Shown piece after piece: positions 35,356-48,800 of a stretch of DNA of 64,000 nt. Where the stretch lies: the NCBI RefSeq assembly GCF_964340395.1, contig NC_135561.1, forward strand, positions 21,901,986-21,965,985, written 5' to 3'. Source of the stretch: Glandiceps talaboti (lineage: Eukaryota; Hemichordata; Enteropneusta; Spengelidae). Each line of letters opens with the position of its first letter. Position 1 is the first letter of the stretch. Under the pieces are notes generated by a model. It was not told the origin of the DNA and ran no database searches. It was given only the letters and a program-made list of their open reading frames with translations. Made by a program: the position numbers and the translations under genes.

Positions 35356-36140
35356 ATTATGGGTACAGATGTGTTGTATGAGCGGGTTTTAGTCTATGAC
35401 TGAAAAGCCATCACTATATGACTAATAGCCTTCCGTGAGGATGCCCTCAGTGGGGAGAGGAGATGACTATGTATTCTGATGTACATTTAAGCTGCTACTT
35501 CCCAGGACGGACTATGAAGAGCGGGTATATGGAAGACAAGACAAGACAAACTCCATATATACGCAGCCAGACATAATCAGCAACAACCAAGTTCTGCCTG
35601 ATCGTAGTCAGACAAGGTCGAACAAATAACATTGATCCTACATATTCACATAGTCTCTGATAATACAACAGATACACCAATACATACACAATTCAATTTC
35701 ATCCCTAAGATGACAGCCCCTGAAGAACAACAAAGATTTGGAATTTGCAAACTAAACAGAGGGGGAACAGCAGATCAAACATTTGATCAGTCAGACAAGG
35801 TCAAATAAATATTCAAGTGTTACATGATCAGGTTAACGAAATTGCAACCCAAAAGACAACAAGAACATCAAAAACCTGCACCTATTACCTCCTTTTGGGA
35901 GGGAAGTCTATCATTTCAATGTAGATGGACAGAGAGCTAGCTTTAATGCCTACTACAAATTTGGAATCGTAAACAAACCTTATTATAAAAACCTAATGCG
36001 ATGGCTGGAATGAACCAGGAGCTTTGGAAACCTCAACTAAGTGGATGGAATGTGTGCTTCCAGATATGAAAAGATCTGCAACCTGTGGGAAACAGAACAC
36101 AATTGTGATATAATGGACCCAAAAAACAACTGGCCACCGG
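35356..36140 (+). other. Exon-like start after a strong acceptor, non-coding
   Basis: TTTCTTTCTTTCAG ends at 35355 and is followed by ATTATGGGTACAGATGTGTT, which recalls the starts of the short exons at 41-45 kb. All frames soon meet stops. It may be the first element of the non-coding transcript proposed for 35-45 kb. Confidence 0.25.
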
Positions 36141-39100
36141 TGCGAAACGGTCACACTGGTCAGTTAAAATATACAAAAAAACAGATCACTATCAGGTGCC
36201 ACAGTCACAGTGGCAATGAAAAACGACATGAAAAAAAAATAACCTTCTGGTATGAAATTGACAGTGCCAAGAATAAATCTATATGAAAAAAACAGGTCAC
36301 CTGTGTCAAACGAGCACAGTAGTGGTGTAAAAGTACATGTAAAAAAGATGGTCGCAATGCAAAACAGGCACACACAAAATGTGTGAATCTGCCACACTAA
36401 TATGTATATAAAATGAAACCGGCCACACTGTGAAACAAGCAATGTGCATGGTGACGTAAAAAAAAAAGCATGTAAAAAGCAGGCCACCAGTACAAGATGA
36501 GAAAAGTGGCAGGTATAAGGACACTTAAATAAAGTGGACACTGATGTGACACTGACATAGTGTCAACATTAAAAAGAGGCCAAGGTGCGAAAAAGGCAAT
36601 CATAATGCAAAAGGACATTAAAAACATGCTACGGTGCGAAACTGGCACACTAGTGTGGACATGAATTGAAACAGGCCACAGAGCTAAACAAGGAATGTGG
36701 TGACAAAAAAAGATATGTAAAAAGCAGGCCACCAGTGCAAAAATAGGAGTGGCAGGTAAAAGGACACTTATTTAAACAGGACACTGATAAGAAAACGACA
36801 GTGTCAATGTTAAAACCACGCCAAGGTGCAAAATAGACAATCATGATGTAAAAGAACATTGAAAAACAGTGCAAAACTGATGCACTAGTATGGACACAAA
36901 ATGAAACAGGCCACAGAGCTAAACAAGCAATGTGGCGACATAAAAAAAGACATGTAAAAAGAAGCCACCAGTGCAAAACTGGTATGGACAGAAAATAAAA
37001 CACCACAGTGAGATACAATCAGTGTGGCGATGTAAAAAATATGTAAAAAGCAGGCCACCAGTACAAAATGAGAAAAGTGGCAGGTAAAAGACACTGAAAT
37101 AAAGAGAAAACTGATGTAAAACTAACACAGTGTCAACAATAAAAACAGGCCAAGGTGTGTAAAAAGACATGTAAAAATCAGGCCACCAGTGCGAAACAGG
37201 CACACTGGTATGGACAGAAAATAAAACAGACCACAGTGAGATACAATCAGTGTGGTGATGTAAAAAATATGTAAAAAGCAGGCCACAAGTACAAAATGAG
37301 AAAAGTGGCAGGTAAAAGACACTGAAATAAAGAGAAAACTGATGTAAAACTAACACAGTGTCAACAATAAAAACAGGCCAAGGTGTGTAAAAAGACATGT
37401 AAAAATCAGGCCACCAGTGCGAAACAGGCACACTGGTATGGACAGAAAATAAAACAGACCACAGTGAGATACAATCAGTGTGGTGATGTAAAAAATATGT
37501 AAAAAGCAGGCCACAAGTACAAAATGAGAAAAGTGGCAGGTATAAGGACACTTGAATAAAGTGGACACTGATGTGAAGTCAACATGTAGTGTCAACATTA
37601 AAAACAGGCCAAGGTGCAAAACAGACAGTCACAATGTAAAAGGACATTAAAAACTGGCTACGGTGCAAAACGAGAAAAGTGGGAGGTGAGAGGACATGTC
37701 AATAAACAGAACACTGATGTGAAACCGACATAGTGTTAATGTTAAAAATAGACCAAGGTGTGAAACAAAGTGATAATGTAAAAGGACATTAAAAAACAGG
37801 CCACCAGTACGAAATAAGAAAAGTGGGAGATGAAATGACATGTATAAATAAACAGAACAATGATGTGAAATCGACAGTGTCAACGTTAAATCCATGCAAA
37901 GGTGCAAAACAGACAATCATGATGTAAAAGAACATTGAAAAACAGAGTACAGTGCAAAACTGATGCACTAGTATGGACACAAAATGAAACAGGCCACAGA
38001 GCTAAACAAGCAATGTGGCGACATAAAAAAGACATGTAAAAAGCAGGCCACCAGTGCAAAACTGGTATGGACAGAAAATAAAACACCACAGTGAGATACA
38101 ATCAGTGTGGCGATGTAAAAAATATGTAAAAAGCAGGCCACCAGTACAAAATGAGAAAAGTGGCAGGTAAAAGACACTGAAATAAAGAGAAAACTGATGT
38201 AAAACTAACACAGTGTCAACAATAAAAACAGGCCAAGGTGTGAAACAGACAATGATGATGTAAAAAATATGTAAAAAGCAGGCCACAAGTACAAAATGAG
38301 AAAAGTGGCAGGTAAAAGACACTGAAATAAAGAGAAAACTGATGTAAAACTAACACAGTGTCAACAATAAAAACAGGCCAAGGTGTGTAAAAAGACATGT
38401 AAAAATCAGGCCACCAGTGCGAAACAGGCACACTGGTATGGACAGAAAATAAAACAGACCACAGTGAGATACAATCAGTGTGGTGATGTAAAAAATATGT
38501 AAAAAGCAGGCCACAAGTACAAAATGAGAAAAGTGGCAGGTATAAGGACACTTGAATAAAGTGGACACTGATGTGAAGTCAACATGTAGTGTCAACATTA
38601 AAAACAGGCCAAGGTGCAAAACAGACAGTCACAATGTAAAAGGACATTAAAAACTGGCTACGGTGCAAAACGAGAAAAGTGGGAGGTGAGAGGACATGTC
38701 AATAAACAGAACACTGATGTGAAACCGACATAGTGTTAATGTTAAAAATAGACCAAGGTGTGAAACAGAGAGTGATAATGTAAAAGGACATTAAAAAACA
38801 GGCCACCAGTACGAAATAAGAAAAGTGGGAGATGAAATGACATGTATAAATAAACAGAACAATAAAGTGAAATCAACAGTGTCAACGTTAAATCCATGCA
38901 AAGGTGCAAAACAGACAATCATGATGTAAAAGAACATTGAAAAACAGCGTACAGTGCAAAACTGATGCACTAGTATGGACACAAAATGAAACAGGCCACA
39001 GAGCTAAACAAGCAATGTGGCGACATAAAAAAGACGTGTAAAAAGCAGGCCACCAGTGCGAAACAGGCACACTGGTATGGACAGAAAATAAAACACCACA

Positions 39101-40230
39101 GTGAGATACAATCAGTGTGGCGATGTAAAAAATATGTAAAAAGCAGGCCACCAGTACAAAATGAGAAGTGGCAGGTAAAAGACACTGAAATAAAGAGAAA
39201 ACTGATGTAAAACTAACAGTGTCAACAATAAAAACAGGCCAAGGTGTGAAACAGACAATGATGATGTAAAAAATATGTAAAAAGCAGGCCACCAGTACAA
39301 AATGAGAAAAAGTGGCAGGTATAAGGACACTTAAATAAAGTGGACACTGATGTGAAGTCAACATGTAGTGTCAACAATAAAAACAGGCCAAGGTGCAAAA
39401 CAGAGTCACAATGTGAAAGGACATTAAAAACTGGCTATGGTGCAAAACAAGAAAAGTGGGAGATGAAATGACATGTATAAATAAACAGAACAATGATATG
39501 AAACCGACATAGTGTCAACGTTAAAACCACGCCAAGGTGCAAAACAGACAATCATGATGTAAAAGAACATTGAAAAACAGAGTACAGTGCGAAACTGACA
39601 CACTAGTATGGACACAATATGAAACAGGCCACAGAGCTAAACAAGCAATGTGGCAACATAAAAAAGACATGTAAAAAGCAGGCCACCAGTGCGAAACAGG
39701 CACACTGGTATGGACAGAAAATAAAACACCACAGTGAGATACAATCAGTGTGGCGATGTAAAAAATATGTAAAAAGCAGGCCACCAGTGCAAAATGAGAA
39801 AAGTGGCAGGTAAAAGACACTGAAATAAAGAGAAAACTGATGTAAAACCAACACAGTGTCAACATTAAAAACAAGCCAAGGTGCAAAACAGACAGTCACA
39901 ATGTAAAAGGACAATAAAAACTGGCTATGGTGCAAAACAAGAAACGTGGAAGGCAAGAAGACACGTAAATAAACAGAACAATGATGTGAAATCGACATAG
40001 TGTCAACGTTAAAACCCCGCCAAGGTGCAAAACAGACAATCATGGTGTAAAAGAACATCGAAAAACAGAGTACAGTGCAAAACTGATGCACTAGTATGGA
40101 CACAAAATGAAACAGGCCACAGAGCTAAACAAGCAATGTGGCGACATAAAAAAGACAGGCCACCAGTGCAAAACAGTACATTGATGTGAAACCAACATGA
40201 TGTCAAGAATAAAAACAGACCTACCGGTAG
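36141..40230. repeat. Higher-order satellite, about 4 kb
   Basis: Diverged base units contain GGCCACCAGTGCGAAACAGG, GACAGAAAATAAAAC or AAAGACACTGAAATAAAGAG in changing order. Larger blocks recur: 37350-37619 and 38350-38619 translate identically, 1000 bp apart, and neighbouring blocks recur at about 240 bp and 1.0-1.1 kb. Long minus-strand frames rich in Cys, Phe and His come from the repeat. Confidence 0.9.
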
Positions 40231-40860
40231 GAGGGAAATAGAGAGTGATGAAGTAAAAGGACAAGGAAACAGGCTACCACTGCGAAACAAGAACAACAAA
40301 CCAAACCAACTACTGATGAAATAAAGAGTCATAACATGGAACTGCAAGTCATGTTACCCTTGGATGTATGTTATGAGGTTATCCCCTAGATGACAACAAA
40401 GGATACCAGTACTCGGTATTGAAGTTCACCAAGTCAGTTACCATACACTGGCTAGAAGTTGAATACTGGACTGAAGATTGGAAATCCACCAATTAAGTCG
40501 TGATAATCAGATGGTCATTGGCCAAGCTGTGATTCACGCTTTGGTCAATGGCTGCAAACTAATCTCATCGACCAACTTGCCATTTACAAGCGTGCAAGTC
40601 TGCAGGCTACAATTGCGTATAGTTTGTGAACTGATCAAACATGTGGTGTTAGGTTGTTGCAAACTGTTAAAACCAGCCTACTTGTTGGTTCACAGAAATC
40701 TTGAATGATTTCTTTACCTGTTCAAAATATGCCTTGCTAATTTAGTGGTCAGTTGTAAAACTGCCTGTTGTTGCAAACATAATGCAAGCCACTATGCAAG
40801 GTATTTGCGATGAACAGATGCAGCGCAGCGAATCTGGTTATCTGCAGACTTGTAAAGAAG
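40231..40860 (+). other. Unique DNA ending in a splice donor
   Basis: No recognised protein. It ends GAAG before GTAAGACT (40861), a strong donor that precedes the exon ladder. Confidence 0.3.
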
Positions 40861-40929
40861 GTAAGACTGGTTTGAGTAAAGCAATGGCTTTACTTGTTAA
40901 TACCCATATACATCTTTTTCTCTACACAG

Positions 40930-42788
40930 ATAACAATGAAGATGGACTCTACTGACGAAAGTTCTAAAGGAAAAGAATATCAAAGGCAAGTACCTATATA
41001 ATATAATTCTGTTCATTTTTTAATAATGTTTTTTCCTGTTTTTTTTCAGATCACTACAAAAGCTGATGAAGTTATTAGAAGATGAAGCATATAAGTAAGT
41101 TTCAAATCTTATGTTTTTGTCAGTCATGGAAAAATGTGTTCTCACTAGTTGTTTTATTGAGGCTTGTGAAGAGAGAAAATGATGGTTAAGAGATACCCAA
41201 AATATTTAATCTGCAAATACGATTGTTGGATCACCATACATATAATAATCAATGTAAATCTGTATTTCTCTTCTCTACTCAGGTAACACAATAGACTCAA
41301 CATTGAAGAGGACGCTACTGACGAAAGTTTAAAAAAAAGGAATATCAAAGGTAATAAGTACCTATATATTTCTGTATGATTTATTTGATAATGTTTTTTC
41401 TTTATTTACAGGTAATACACTAGTGTCACTTTACTTTGGAAAAGTTGTGAATGATCATTTGTTTGCGGAGAAGGTTTGGTCAAATAGTTTATGAATATTG
41501 ATGGCAAGGAGTCAAATGCTACAAATGTTCATGGAACAATATGGGCAGAGGATCTTAAGCATTTATATATGCCTATTGACAAAGTTTCCTTAGATGTACA
41601 GATTTATTGTTTCTGTCATGGAATTGATATTAGATGATGAACGCATGAGTGTTTAATTTTAAATGTTCTCAATGTTAATTTTAAATCATGAAGATACATT
41701 GATTGTCACTTATTTGTAAGTGCTATTTCTGTTTAGTTGAGTTCATAAAACAAGCTGTTTGTACTTGTATTTCAGATCATGGTCCAGGAACTAGTATCAC
41801 CAGAATTGAAGAAGGAAGCTGAAGAAGAAAGTCATGAGAAGATAAAGAAGATAAGTAAGTTTCAAATCTTGCAGTCTCTTCAAATCTTATGTTTTTTCAG
41901 TTGTGAAGAATATTTTTTTCAATGGATGGTTTATTGATCAAGGTTAAGAGAGACCCAAAATATTTTGTATATTTATCTGAACAACCCGTTGTCAGATTAC
42001 CATGAATTACCAAAAAAGCACTAACCCAGGGATTGGTAGTCTGAGGCAGGAACCTGCAAAAAGGTACCACTACCATGTTGACAATAACATACCTGGAATA
42101 GTACATGTCTTTGTAAACTATAGCAAAAAGCTTAATGAAAACTACTCTCAAAAACATGTTAACAATAATACGACTGGAAAGAATGTATCTCTGTAAATTA
42201 CGTCAACGGCTGAAAGGAAACTACCCTCCTAAACATTACTGAGAAAATGGGATGGGAGGGTGGGTTGACGAAATGTAAACAGTACCAGACGAGCTGCAAA
42301 TGAGAACAGGCTATTAAACCCGACTGGTAGAAGTCTGGTAGAAAGGTACTGAACTGGGTCAAAGTTCAAAAAAGGGGACCTCAACTAATTAGCCCCTCTG
42401 AGGGCGCTTCACTGGCGCTGCCCTCAACGGGACACCATTTAAGTAAACTATGTAAAGCAGTATTTCTCTTCTCTTCTCAGGTAACACAATTGAGTCACCA
42501 TTGAGGAAGAAGGATCCTGCTGAAGAAAGTTTATTAAAGAAAAAGTATGAGAGGTATGTATCTTTTTATTATTGCTATTCAGTTTATTTGGTAATGTTTT
42601 TGCCCTATTTTTCAGATCATACCCAAGAACGATGACGAAAGTTAGCGAAGAATGTTATTAAAAGAAGAGGACAAGTAAGTTTCTTATTTTGCAATCTTAA
42701 TGTTCTGATACAATCAATCATTAGTCTCTCAAAGGGGGACAATTACAATGGGATCCACCCACCTTTTTTAGCCGTGCCTGCATGCATC

Positions 42789-42827
<39 letters not shown>

Positions 42828-44626
42828 CATCATTTCTCAGACATGCAGTATCCAATTTCTTTCAAACCTGGCACAAAGGTGACATGTCAACTGGGACACA
42901 TACAAAGTTGACCCCAAAGAGGGTCAGTTATTGAAATGCAGCCATTTCCCGCATATCTCAGACACTATTAAGTATCTATTTTTTGCCACTAATTTCTTTT
43001 AAATCCTGTCATCTTCAGTCACATGGAAGTAAAGTATTTTTAAGACTTCATTATTTTTAGTTTGAGCAGACAAGCAGAACAGTTTTCCACTGGTGACCAT
43101 TAGTTCTAGTTTAGTAAATACACTCTCCTAGGCCAATTAAATTTGGGACCTACTTCAAATACAACTAATCACATATTATGTTCTCTTGCATTCAAATAAT
43201 TATTATATCTAGGAACGAAAATCTAAAGACTTTGCCCTTATGGAAGGCATTCAGTTTAAATCTGTTTGTTATTCTGTTCAATTCAGTTCATATTAATGTT
43301 TTCTTTGTTTACAGATCTTACCCATGAAGAACTAATATGACCAGAATTGAAGAGGATTATGCTATAGAAGAAAGTTATCCAACAAGAAGAAGACATAAGT
43401 ATGTGTCAAATATTGCAATCTCTTCAAAGTTTGTTCTAATAGCCCGACCCCTTGATCTTGATGCCTATATGTTCAAAGTGAAAAAAGCCAAAACTATTCA
43501 AAGTGTGGATGTACACCTCTGACATTCAATGGCCTTCCTGCTTTAGTAATGTTTTCTTTGTTTTAATGTCACATCCATGAAGAAGAAATTTGACCAGAAT
43601 TGAAGATTGATGTTTAAGAAGAAAGTTATCAAACAAGAAGCCGACCATAGGTAAGTGTCTAATTTTGCAATTTCATCAATGTTTGTTTTAACAACTCAGA
43701 CCCTTGATCTTTATCACAATGTCTAAAGTGAAATTGCACAAATTATAAGTGGGGGGGGGGGGGGGGGTACACCTCTGAGATCCATGGACGACTTTCAATG
43801 AAATCTAGCACAAATGTTGTATACAGTAGTCCACATATGCATGTAATTATGTTTAATGACCTTTACGATATGAGCCGAATGGCAGCTCTATTTGTTGTTG
43901 AAATCAGAATATTGACCTGATAGAGGGATAGTTATGTTTTTGACCAAGACTTGTTAATAATGTGTTTCCTTGTTTTTAGACCATGCCCATGCTGCTAGGA
44001 AAATGTATTGCCACAATTTATGACTTCAAAGCTGTAGGAAAAATTATTATAAAAGAAAGAAGAGAAAGGTAATTCTTTTATTGAGCAGTTAGTAATAATC
44101 TTCATATTTTATGTACTTGTCAGTCACAAGGATATTGTTTTCTTGATAGGTGTTTTATTGAGGTTTATGTAGAGGGAAAATCACGGGTTAAGAATCCTAC
44201 AATGTGTTCTATATTTATCTGAATACACCATTGTTGAATCACCTGGCATACATGTAAATAAACAAATACTTGTGTTCGGCATTCTACATCTGATGATTTT
44301 TAGTACCATTCCAGTTCATTATGTGGTTGATATAGATAAAAAGTCTGGTAGATAATTTACCTTGAATGACACATTGAAGTTCCTGACATGGGATCATTTA
44401 AAATGATGAGAACAAGTGTTCTGAATTTTAAAACTCTTATCATATTGATTTTGTAACCTTTGCAAATATATCGGTGGTCGTCACTTGTTTATGATTTGTA
44501 TTTCTGTTTTGTTCCATTCATAAAACATGTTTCTCCTGGTATTTTTCAGATCATACTTCAGAAATTTGTATTACTGGAATTGAAGAAGAATTCTGAGGAA
44601 AACAGTTCAAAGAAGTGCAAGGTGAA
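40930..44626 (+). ncRNA. Ladder of about eleven short exon-like units with splice signals
   Basis: Candidate exons: 40930-40985, 41050-41094, 41283-41350, from 41412, 41776-41854, 42481-42553, 42616-42674, 43315-43398, about 43570-43650, 43980-44068, 44550-44626. Most follow a pyrimidine tract and CAG and end before GTAAGT-like donors; the first uses a GC donor (GCAAGT). Two types alternate in part: one begins ATCAT or ATCAC, the other GTAACACAAT. The flanking intron sequence is repeated too (GTTTCAAATCTTATG, GGTTAAGAGATACCC). The exons are Lys/Glu-rich when read, but stops fall in every common frame. I read this as tandem duplication of an exon-intron unit, giving a non-coding or decayed multi-exon transcript. 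Confidence 0.45.
42786..42823. repeat. (TG)n microsatellite
   Basis: GTGT run within an intron-like part of the ladder. A G17 run lies at 43751-43767. Confidence 0.9.
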
Positions 44627-44896
44627 GTAAGTTTGACATCTTGCCATGTGTCAGTTGAATTGTTGTCTATAAAATAACCCATAGCTCACTGCCTGTACTG
44701 AATGGAGTAGCCAGCTGTTGGTTTAAGACATTGGCTATGGACCAGATAAGAACTTGCAATGAATCTTTAAAGTTTTATTGATGGAAGTTTTGTCCATTTC
44801 ATTTACTTCTTTGTATTTATTTTTTTTTGAAATGTGGAATAATATTTTCATGAACTTAATTAATTTTGAATTGTGTCAATGATTTTTTGAATGCAG

Positions 44897-45110
44897 AAAT
44901 CAACACACTCTCATGAGCACTGAATGCGCTGCACTTCAAGAACTGTACCAAAGATTGTGCAAAGGTGTATTTATTCACAGACTTCAGATGCGTCACCATG
45001 GAAACATGTCACTGTCAAAATGCATGTTAGCCTGGAGGGGAGCCATAGGAATATACCATTCTAGATATTATCAAAGACACTAAGCCGTGACTTGAACTTC
45101 ATATTTAAGC
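44897..45110 (+). other. Possible terminal exon of the ladder
   Basis: It follows GAATGCAG and starts AAATCAACACACTCTCATGA. No long frame. The end is not defined; 45111-45860 holds nothing recognised. Confidence 0.25.
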
Positions 45111-45869
45111 TCAGGTAGAAATTTACTCCATACTGTTGATGTTTTGTACAGACAAAAGTGACATGTATACTGTAAAATACTTTCCAGAGGAGCTCTCTGT
45201 GTAGTAACTGACCTTTGCCCTTGACTGTCATGATATTATGAACTTATAATTACCATCAACTTATAGGAGCAGATTTTGGACACTATTAATATCACATTGC
45301 TGCAGTTAATTATTTTGGGCTACTGTCCTTGAACATAATAGAAAACTTGTGTTTAGGGGTTTTTTAATCACAAATGGTATTTAGGCTCAGTAGACATTAC
45401 ATGTAGAGATCAATTATTGATTTGTGTGCAAGTGTGATCAACTTTTGATTCAAAAACCACTGGACCATGTCATGGTATAATGTTTCATAGATTGTCCACT
45501 TCTCAACAATCATTGGCTCAAATACCTATTGAAAGATTTTGATGCTGAAATCACAAGGCCAGTTGGTTTGTTAAGTTTGGTAATGGTAATACTTTGGTGC
45601 AATGATAAATTTATGTTCACTGCGAAATGATCAGATATCTGGTATTTAATCCTCTTTCTCCCAACTAGTAGTTAGTTGTATACAAATATCCTACATCCAC
45701 TGGGAGAATGAGGATTAAACTCATTAGAAATTAAATTAAATTGGTGAAATTAAAGTAAAATGATACAAATGTTCATTTTATTTCAAATGATAGACCTAGT
45801 TGCTGTAGTCTTGATTTGTGCAAGCTGTGATCACTTCTATGCATTCCAAACCTCAACTCTTATTAATGT

Positions 45870-46130
45870 AACCTTAACCATAACCATAACACTAACACTA
45901 ACATTAACACTAACAATAACATTAACACTAACAATAACATTAACACTAACATTAACACTAACAATAACATTAACACTAACACTAACATTAACACTAACAC
46001 TAACATTAACACTAACAATAACATTAACACTAACACTAACACTAACATTAACACTAACACTAACATTAACACTAACACTAACATTAACACTAACATTAAT
46101 CCTAACTAATGTAATAAGAGTAACTCTAAC
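45870..46130. repeat. Hexanucleotide array (TTAGTG/TTAATG/TTATTG on the minus strand)
   Basis: About 260 bp with a strict 6-bp step (AACACT, AACATT, AACAAT, AACCAT). The minus-strand units resemble variant telomere repeats. The Thr-Leu-Thr-Ile frame is an artefact. Confidence 0.9.
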
Positions 46131-46439
46131 TATGATATAAGCTTGCACAAAGAAACAAGGCAACTAGTCTAGTATTCGTAGTACAATGATAGATAATTGT
46201 GGGATTTACTTTGTGTTAACAATTTGGGGAGTCATACAGGTTGTATGTTTGTTTATCCTTCACATCACAATTGTGTTTTTTTCACATGGTCATGGGTTGG
46301 TTGTTCATTTTTGTCCTGTATAACAAAACTGCATTGTTTCACATAGGTTGGTTGATTGCCTAAACTTTACATGCCCTTTGTATTACCACTGCCATTCTTC
46401 ACACAAATTATTTGAACAGTATGTCCATCCCCTATGCTT

Positions 46440-48800
46440 TTCATATAGGGGATGGATGTACTTTTTATTCAGGGGAGAGAACTTTTATTTAGGGGATGGA
46501 TGTTCTTTTTATTTAGGGGAGAGAACTGTTTTATTTAGGGGATGGATGCACTTTGTATTTAGGGGATGGATGCACTTTGTATTTAGGGGATGGATGCACT
46601 TTTTATTTAGGGGAGAGAACTTTTATTTAGGGGATGGATGTACTTTTTTTTAGGGGGTGGATGTACTTTTTATTTAAGGGAGAGAACTTATTTAGGGGAT
46701 AAATGTACTTTTTAATTAGGGGAGAGAAGTTTTATTTAGGGGATGGATGTACTTTTTATTTAGGGGAGAGAAGTTTTATTTAGGGGATAAATGTACTTTT
46801 TAATTAGGGGAGAGAAGTTTTATTTAGGGGATAAATGTACTTTTTAATTAGGGGAGAGAAGTTTTATTTAGGGGATAAATGTACTTTTTAATTAGGGGAG
46901 AGAAGTTTTATTTAGGGGATGGATGTACTTTTTATTTAAGGGAGAGAACTTATTTAGGGGATAAATGTACTTTTTAATTAGGGGAGAGAACTTATATTTA
47001 GGGGATGGATGTACTTTTTATTTAGGGGAGAGAACTTCTATTTAGGGGATGGATGTACTTTTTATTTAGGGGAGAGAACTTCTATTTAGGGGATGGATGT
47101 ACTTTTTATTTAGGGGAGAGAACTTATATTTAGGGGATGGATGTACTTTTTATTTAGGGGAGAGAACTTATATTTAGGGGATGGATGTACTTTTTATTTA
47201 GGGGAGAGAACTTATATTTAGGGGATGGATGTACTTTTTATTTAGGGGATGGATGTACTTTTTATTTAGGGGAGAGAACTTATTTGGGGGATGGATGTAC
47301 TTTTTATTTAGGGGATGGATGTACTTTTTATTTAGGGGAGCGAAGTTTTATTTAGGGGATGGATGTACTTTTTAATTAGGGGAGAGAACTTATATTTAGG
47401 GGATGGATGTACTTTTTATTTAGGGGAGAGAAGTTTTATTTAGGGGATGGATGTACTTTTTATTTAGGGGATGGATGTACTTTTTATTTAGGGGAGAGAA
47501 GTTTTATTTAGGGGATGGATGTACTTTTTATTTAGGGGATGGATGTACTTTTTATTTAGGGGAGAGAAGTTTTATTTAGGGGATGGATGTACTTTTTATT
47601 TAGGGGATGGATGTACTTTTTATTTAGGGGAGAGAAGTTTTATTTAGGGGATGGATGTACTTTTTATTTAGGGGAGAGAAGTTTTATTTAGGGGATGGAT
47701 GTACTATTTATTTAGGGGATGGATGTACTTTTTATTTAGGGGATGGGAATATTTTATTTAGGGGATGGATGTACTTTTTATTTAGGGGAGAGAAGTTTTA
47801 TTTAGGGGATGGATGTACTTTTTATTGAGGGGAGAGAAGTTTTATTTAGGGGATGGATGTACTTTTTATTTAGGGGAGAGAAGTTTTATTTAAGGGTTGG
47901 ATGTACTTTTTATTGATGGGATGGATGTACTTTTTATTCAGCGGATGGATGTACTATTTATTTAGGGGATGGATGTACTTTTTATTTAGGGGATGGATGT
48001 ACTTTTTATTTAGGGGAGAGAAGTTTTATTTAGGGGATGGATGTACTTTTTATTTAAGGGTTGGGTGTACTTTTTATTTAAGGGTTGGATGTACTTTTTA
48101 TTTAGGGGAGAGAAGTTTTATTTAGGGGATGGATGTACTTTTTATTTAGGGGAGAGAACTTATTTAGGGGATGGATGTACTTTATATTCGGGGAAGAGAA
48201 ATATTTTATTTAGGGGATGGATGTACTTTTTATTTAGGGGAAGAGAAATATTTTATTTAGGGGATGGATGTACTTTTTATTTAGGGGATGGATGTACTTT
48301 TTATTTAGGGGAGAGAAGTTTTATTTAGGGGATGGATGTACTTGTTATTTAGGGGAGAGAAGTTTTATTTAGGGGATGGATGTACGTTTTATTTAGGGAA
48401 GAGAAATAATTTATTTAGGGGATGGATGTACTATTTATTTAGGGGAGAAAAATTTTATTTAGGGGATGGATGTACTTTTTATTTAAGGGTTGGATGAACT
48501 TTTTATTTAGGGGATGGATGTACTATTTATTTAGGGGATGGAGGTACTATTCATTTAGGGAGGAAACATTTATTTAGGGGATGGATGTACTTTATATTTA
48601 GGGGAGAGCACTGTTTTATTTAGGGGATGGATGTACTTTTTATTGAAGGGAGAGAAATACTTTTTAAAGAGGGGATGGATGTACTTTTTATTCAGGGGAG
48701 AGAGCTGTTTTATTTAGGGGATGGATGTACTTTTTATTTAAGGGAGAGAAATACTTTTTAAAGAGGGGATGGATGTACTTGCTATTTAAGGGGGAGAAAT
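46440..48800. repeat. 2.36-kb minisatellite of two alternating units
   Basis: Units ATTTAGGGGATGGATGTACTTTTT (24 bp) and ATTTAGGGGAGAGAAGTTTT (20 bp) alternate or repeat in irregular order. Frames with FRGWMYFL come from the repeat. Confidence 0.96.

Noticed and set aside
36164-40347. Many minus-strand frames rich in Cys, Phe and His
   Set aside because: They repeat with the satellite and have no independent support.
46348-48328. FRGWMYFL repeat protein on plus
   Set aside because: Encoded by the 24/20-bp minisatellite; the frame breaks wherever unit order changes.
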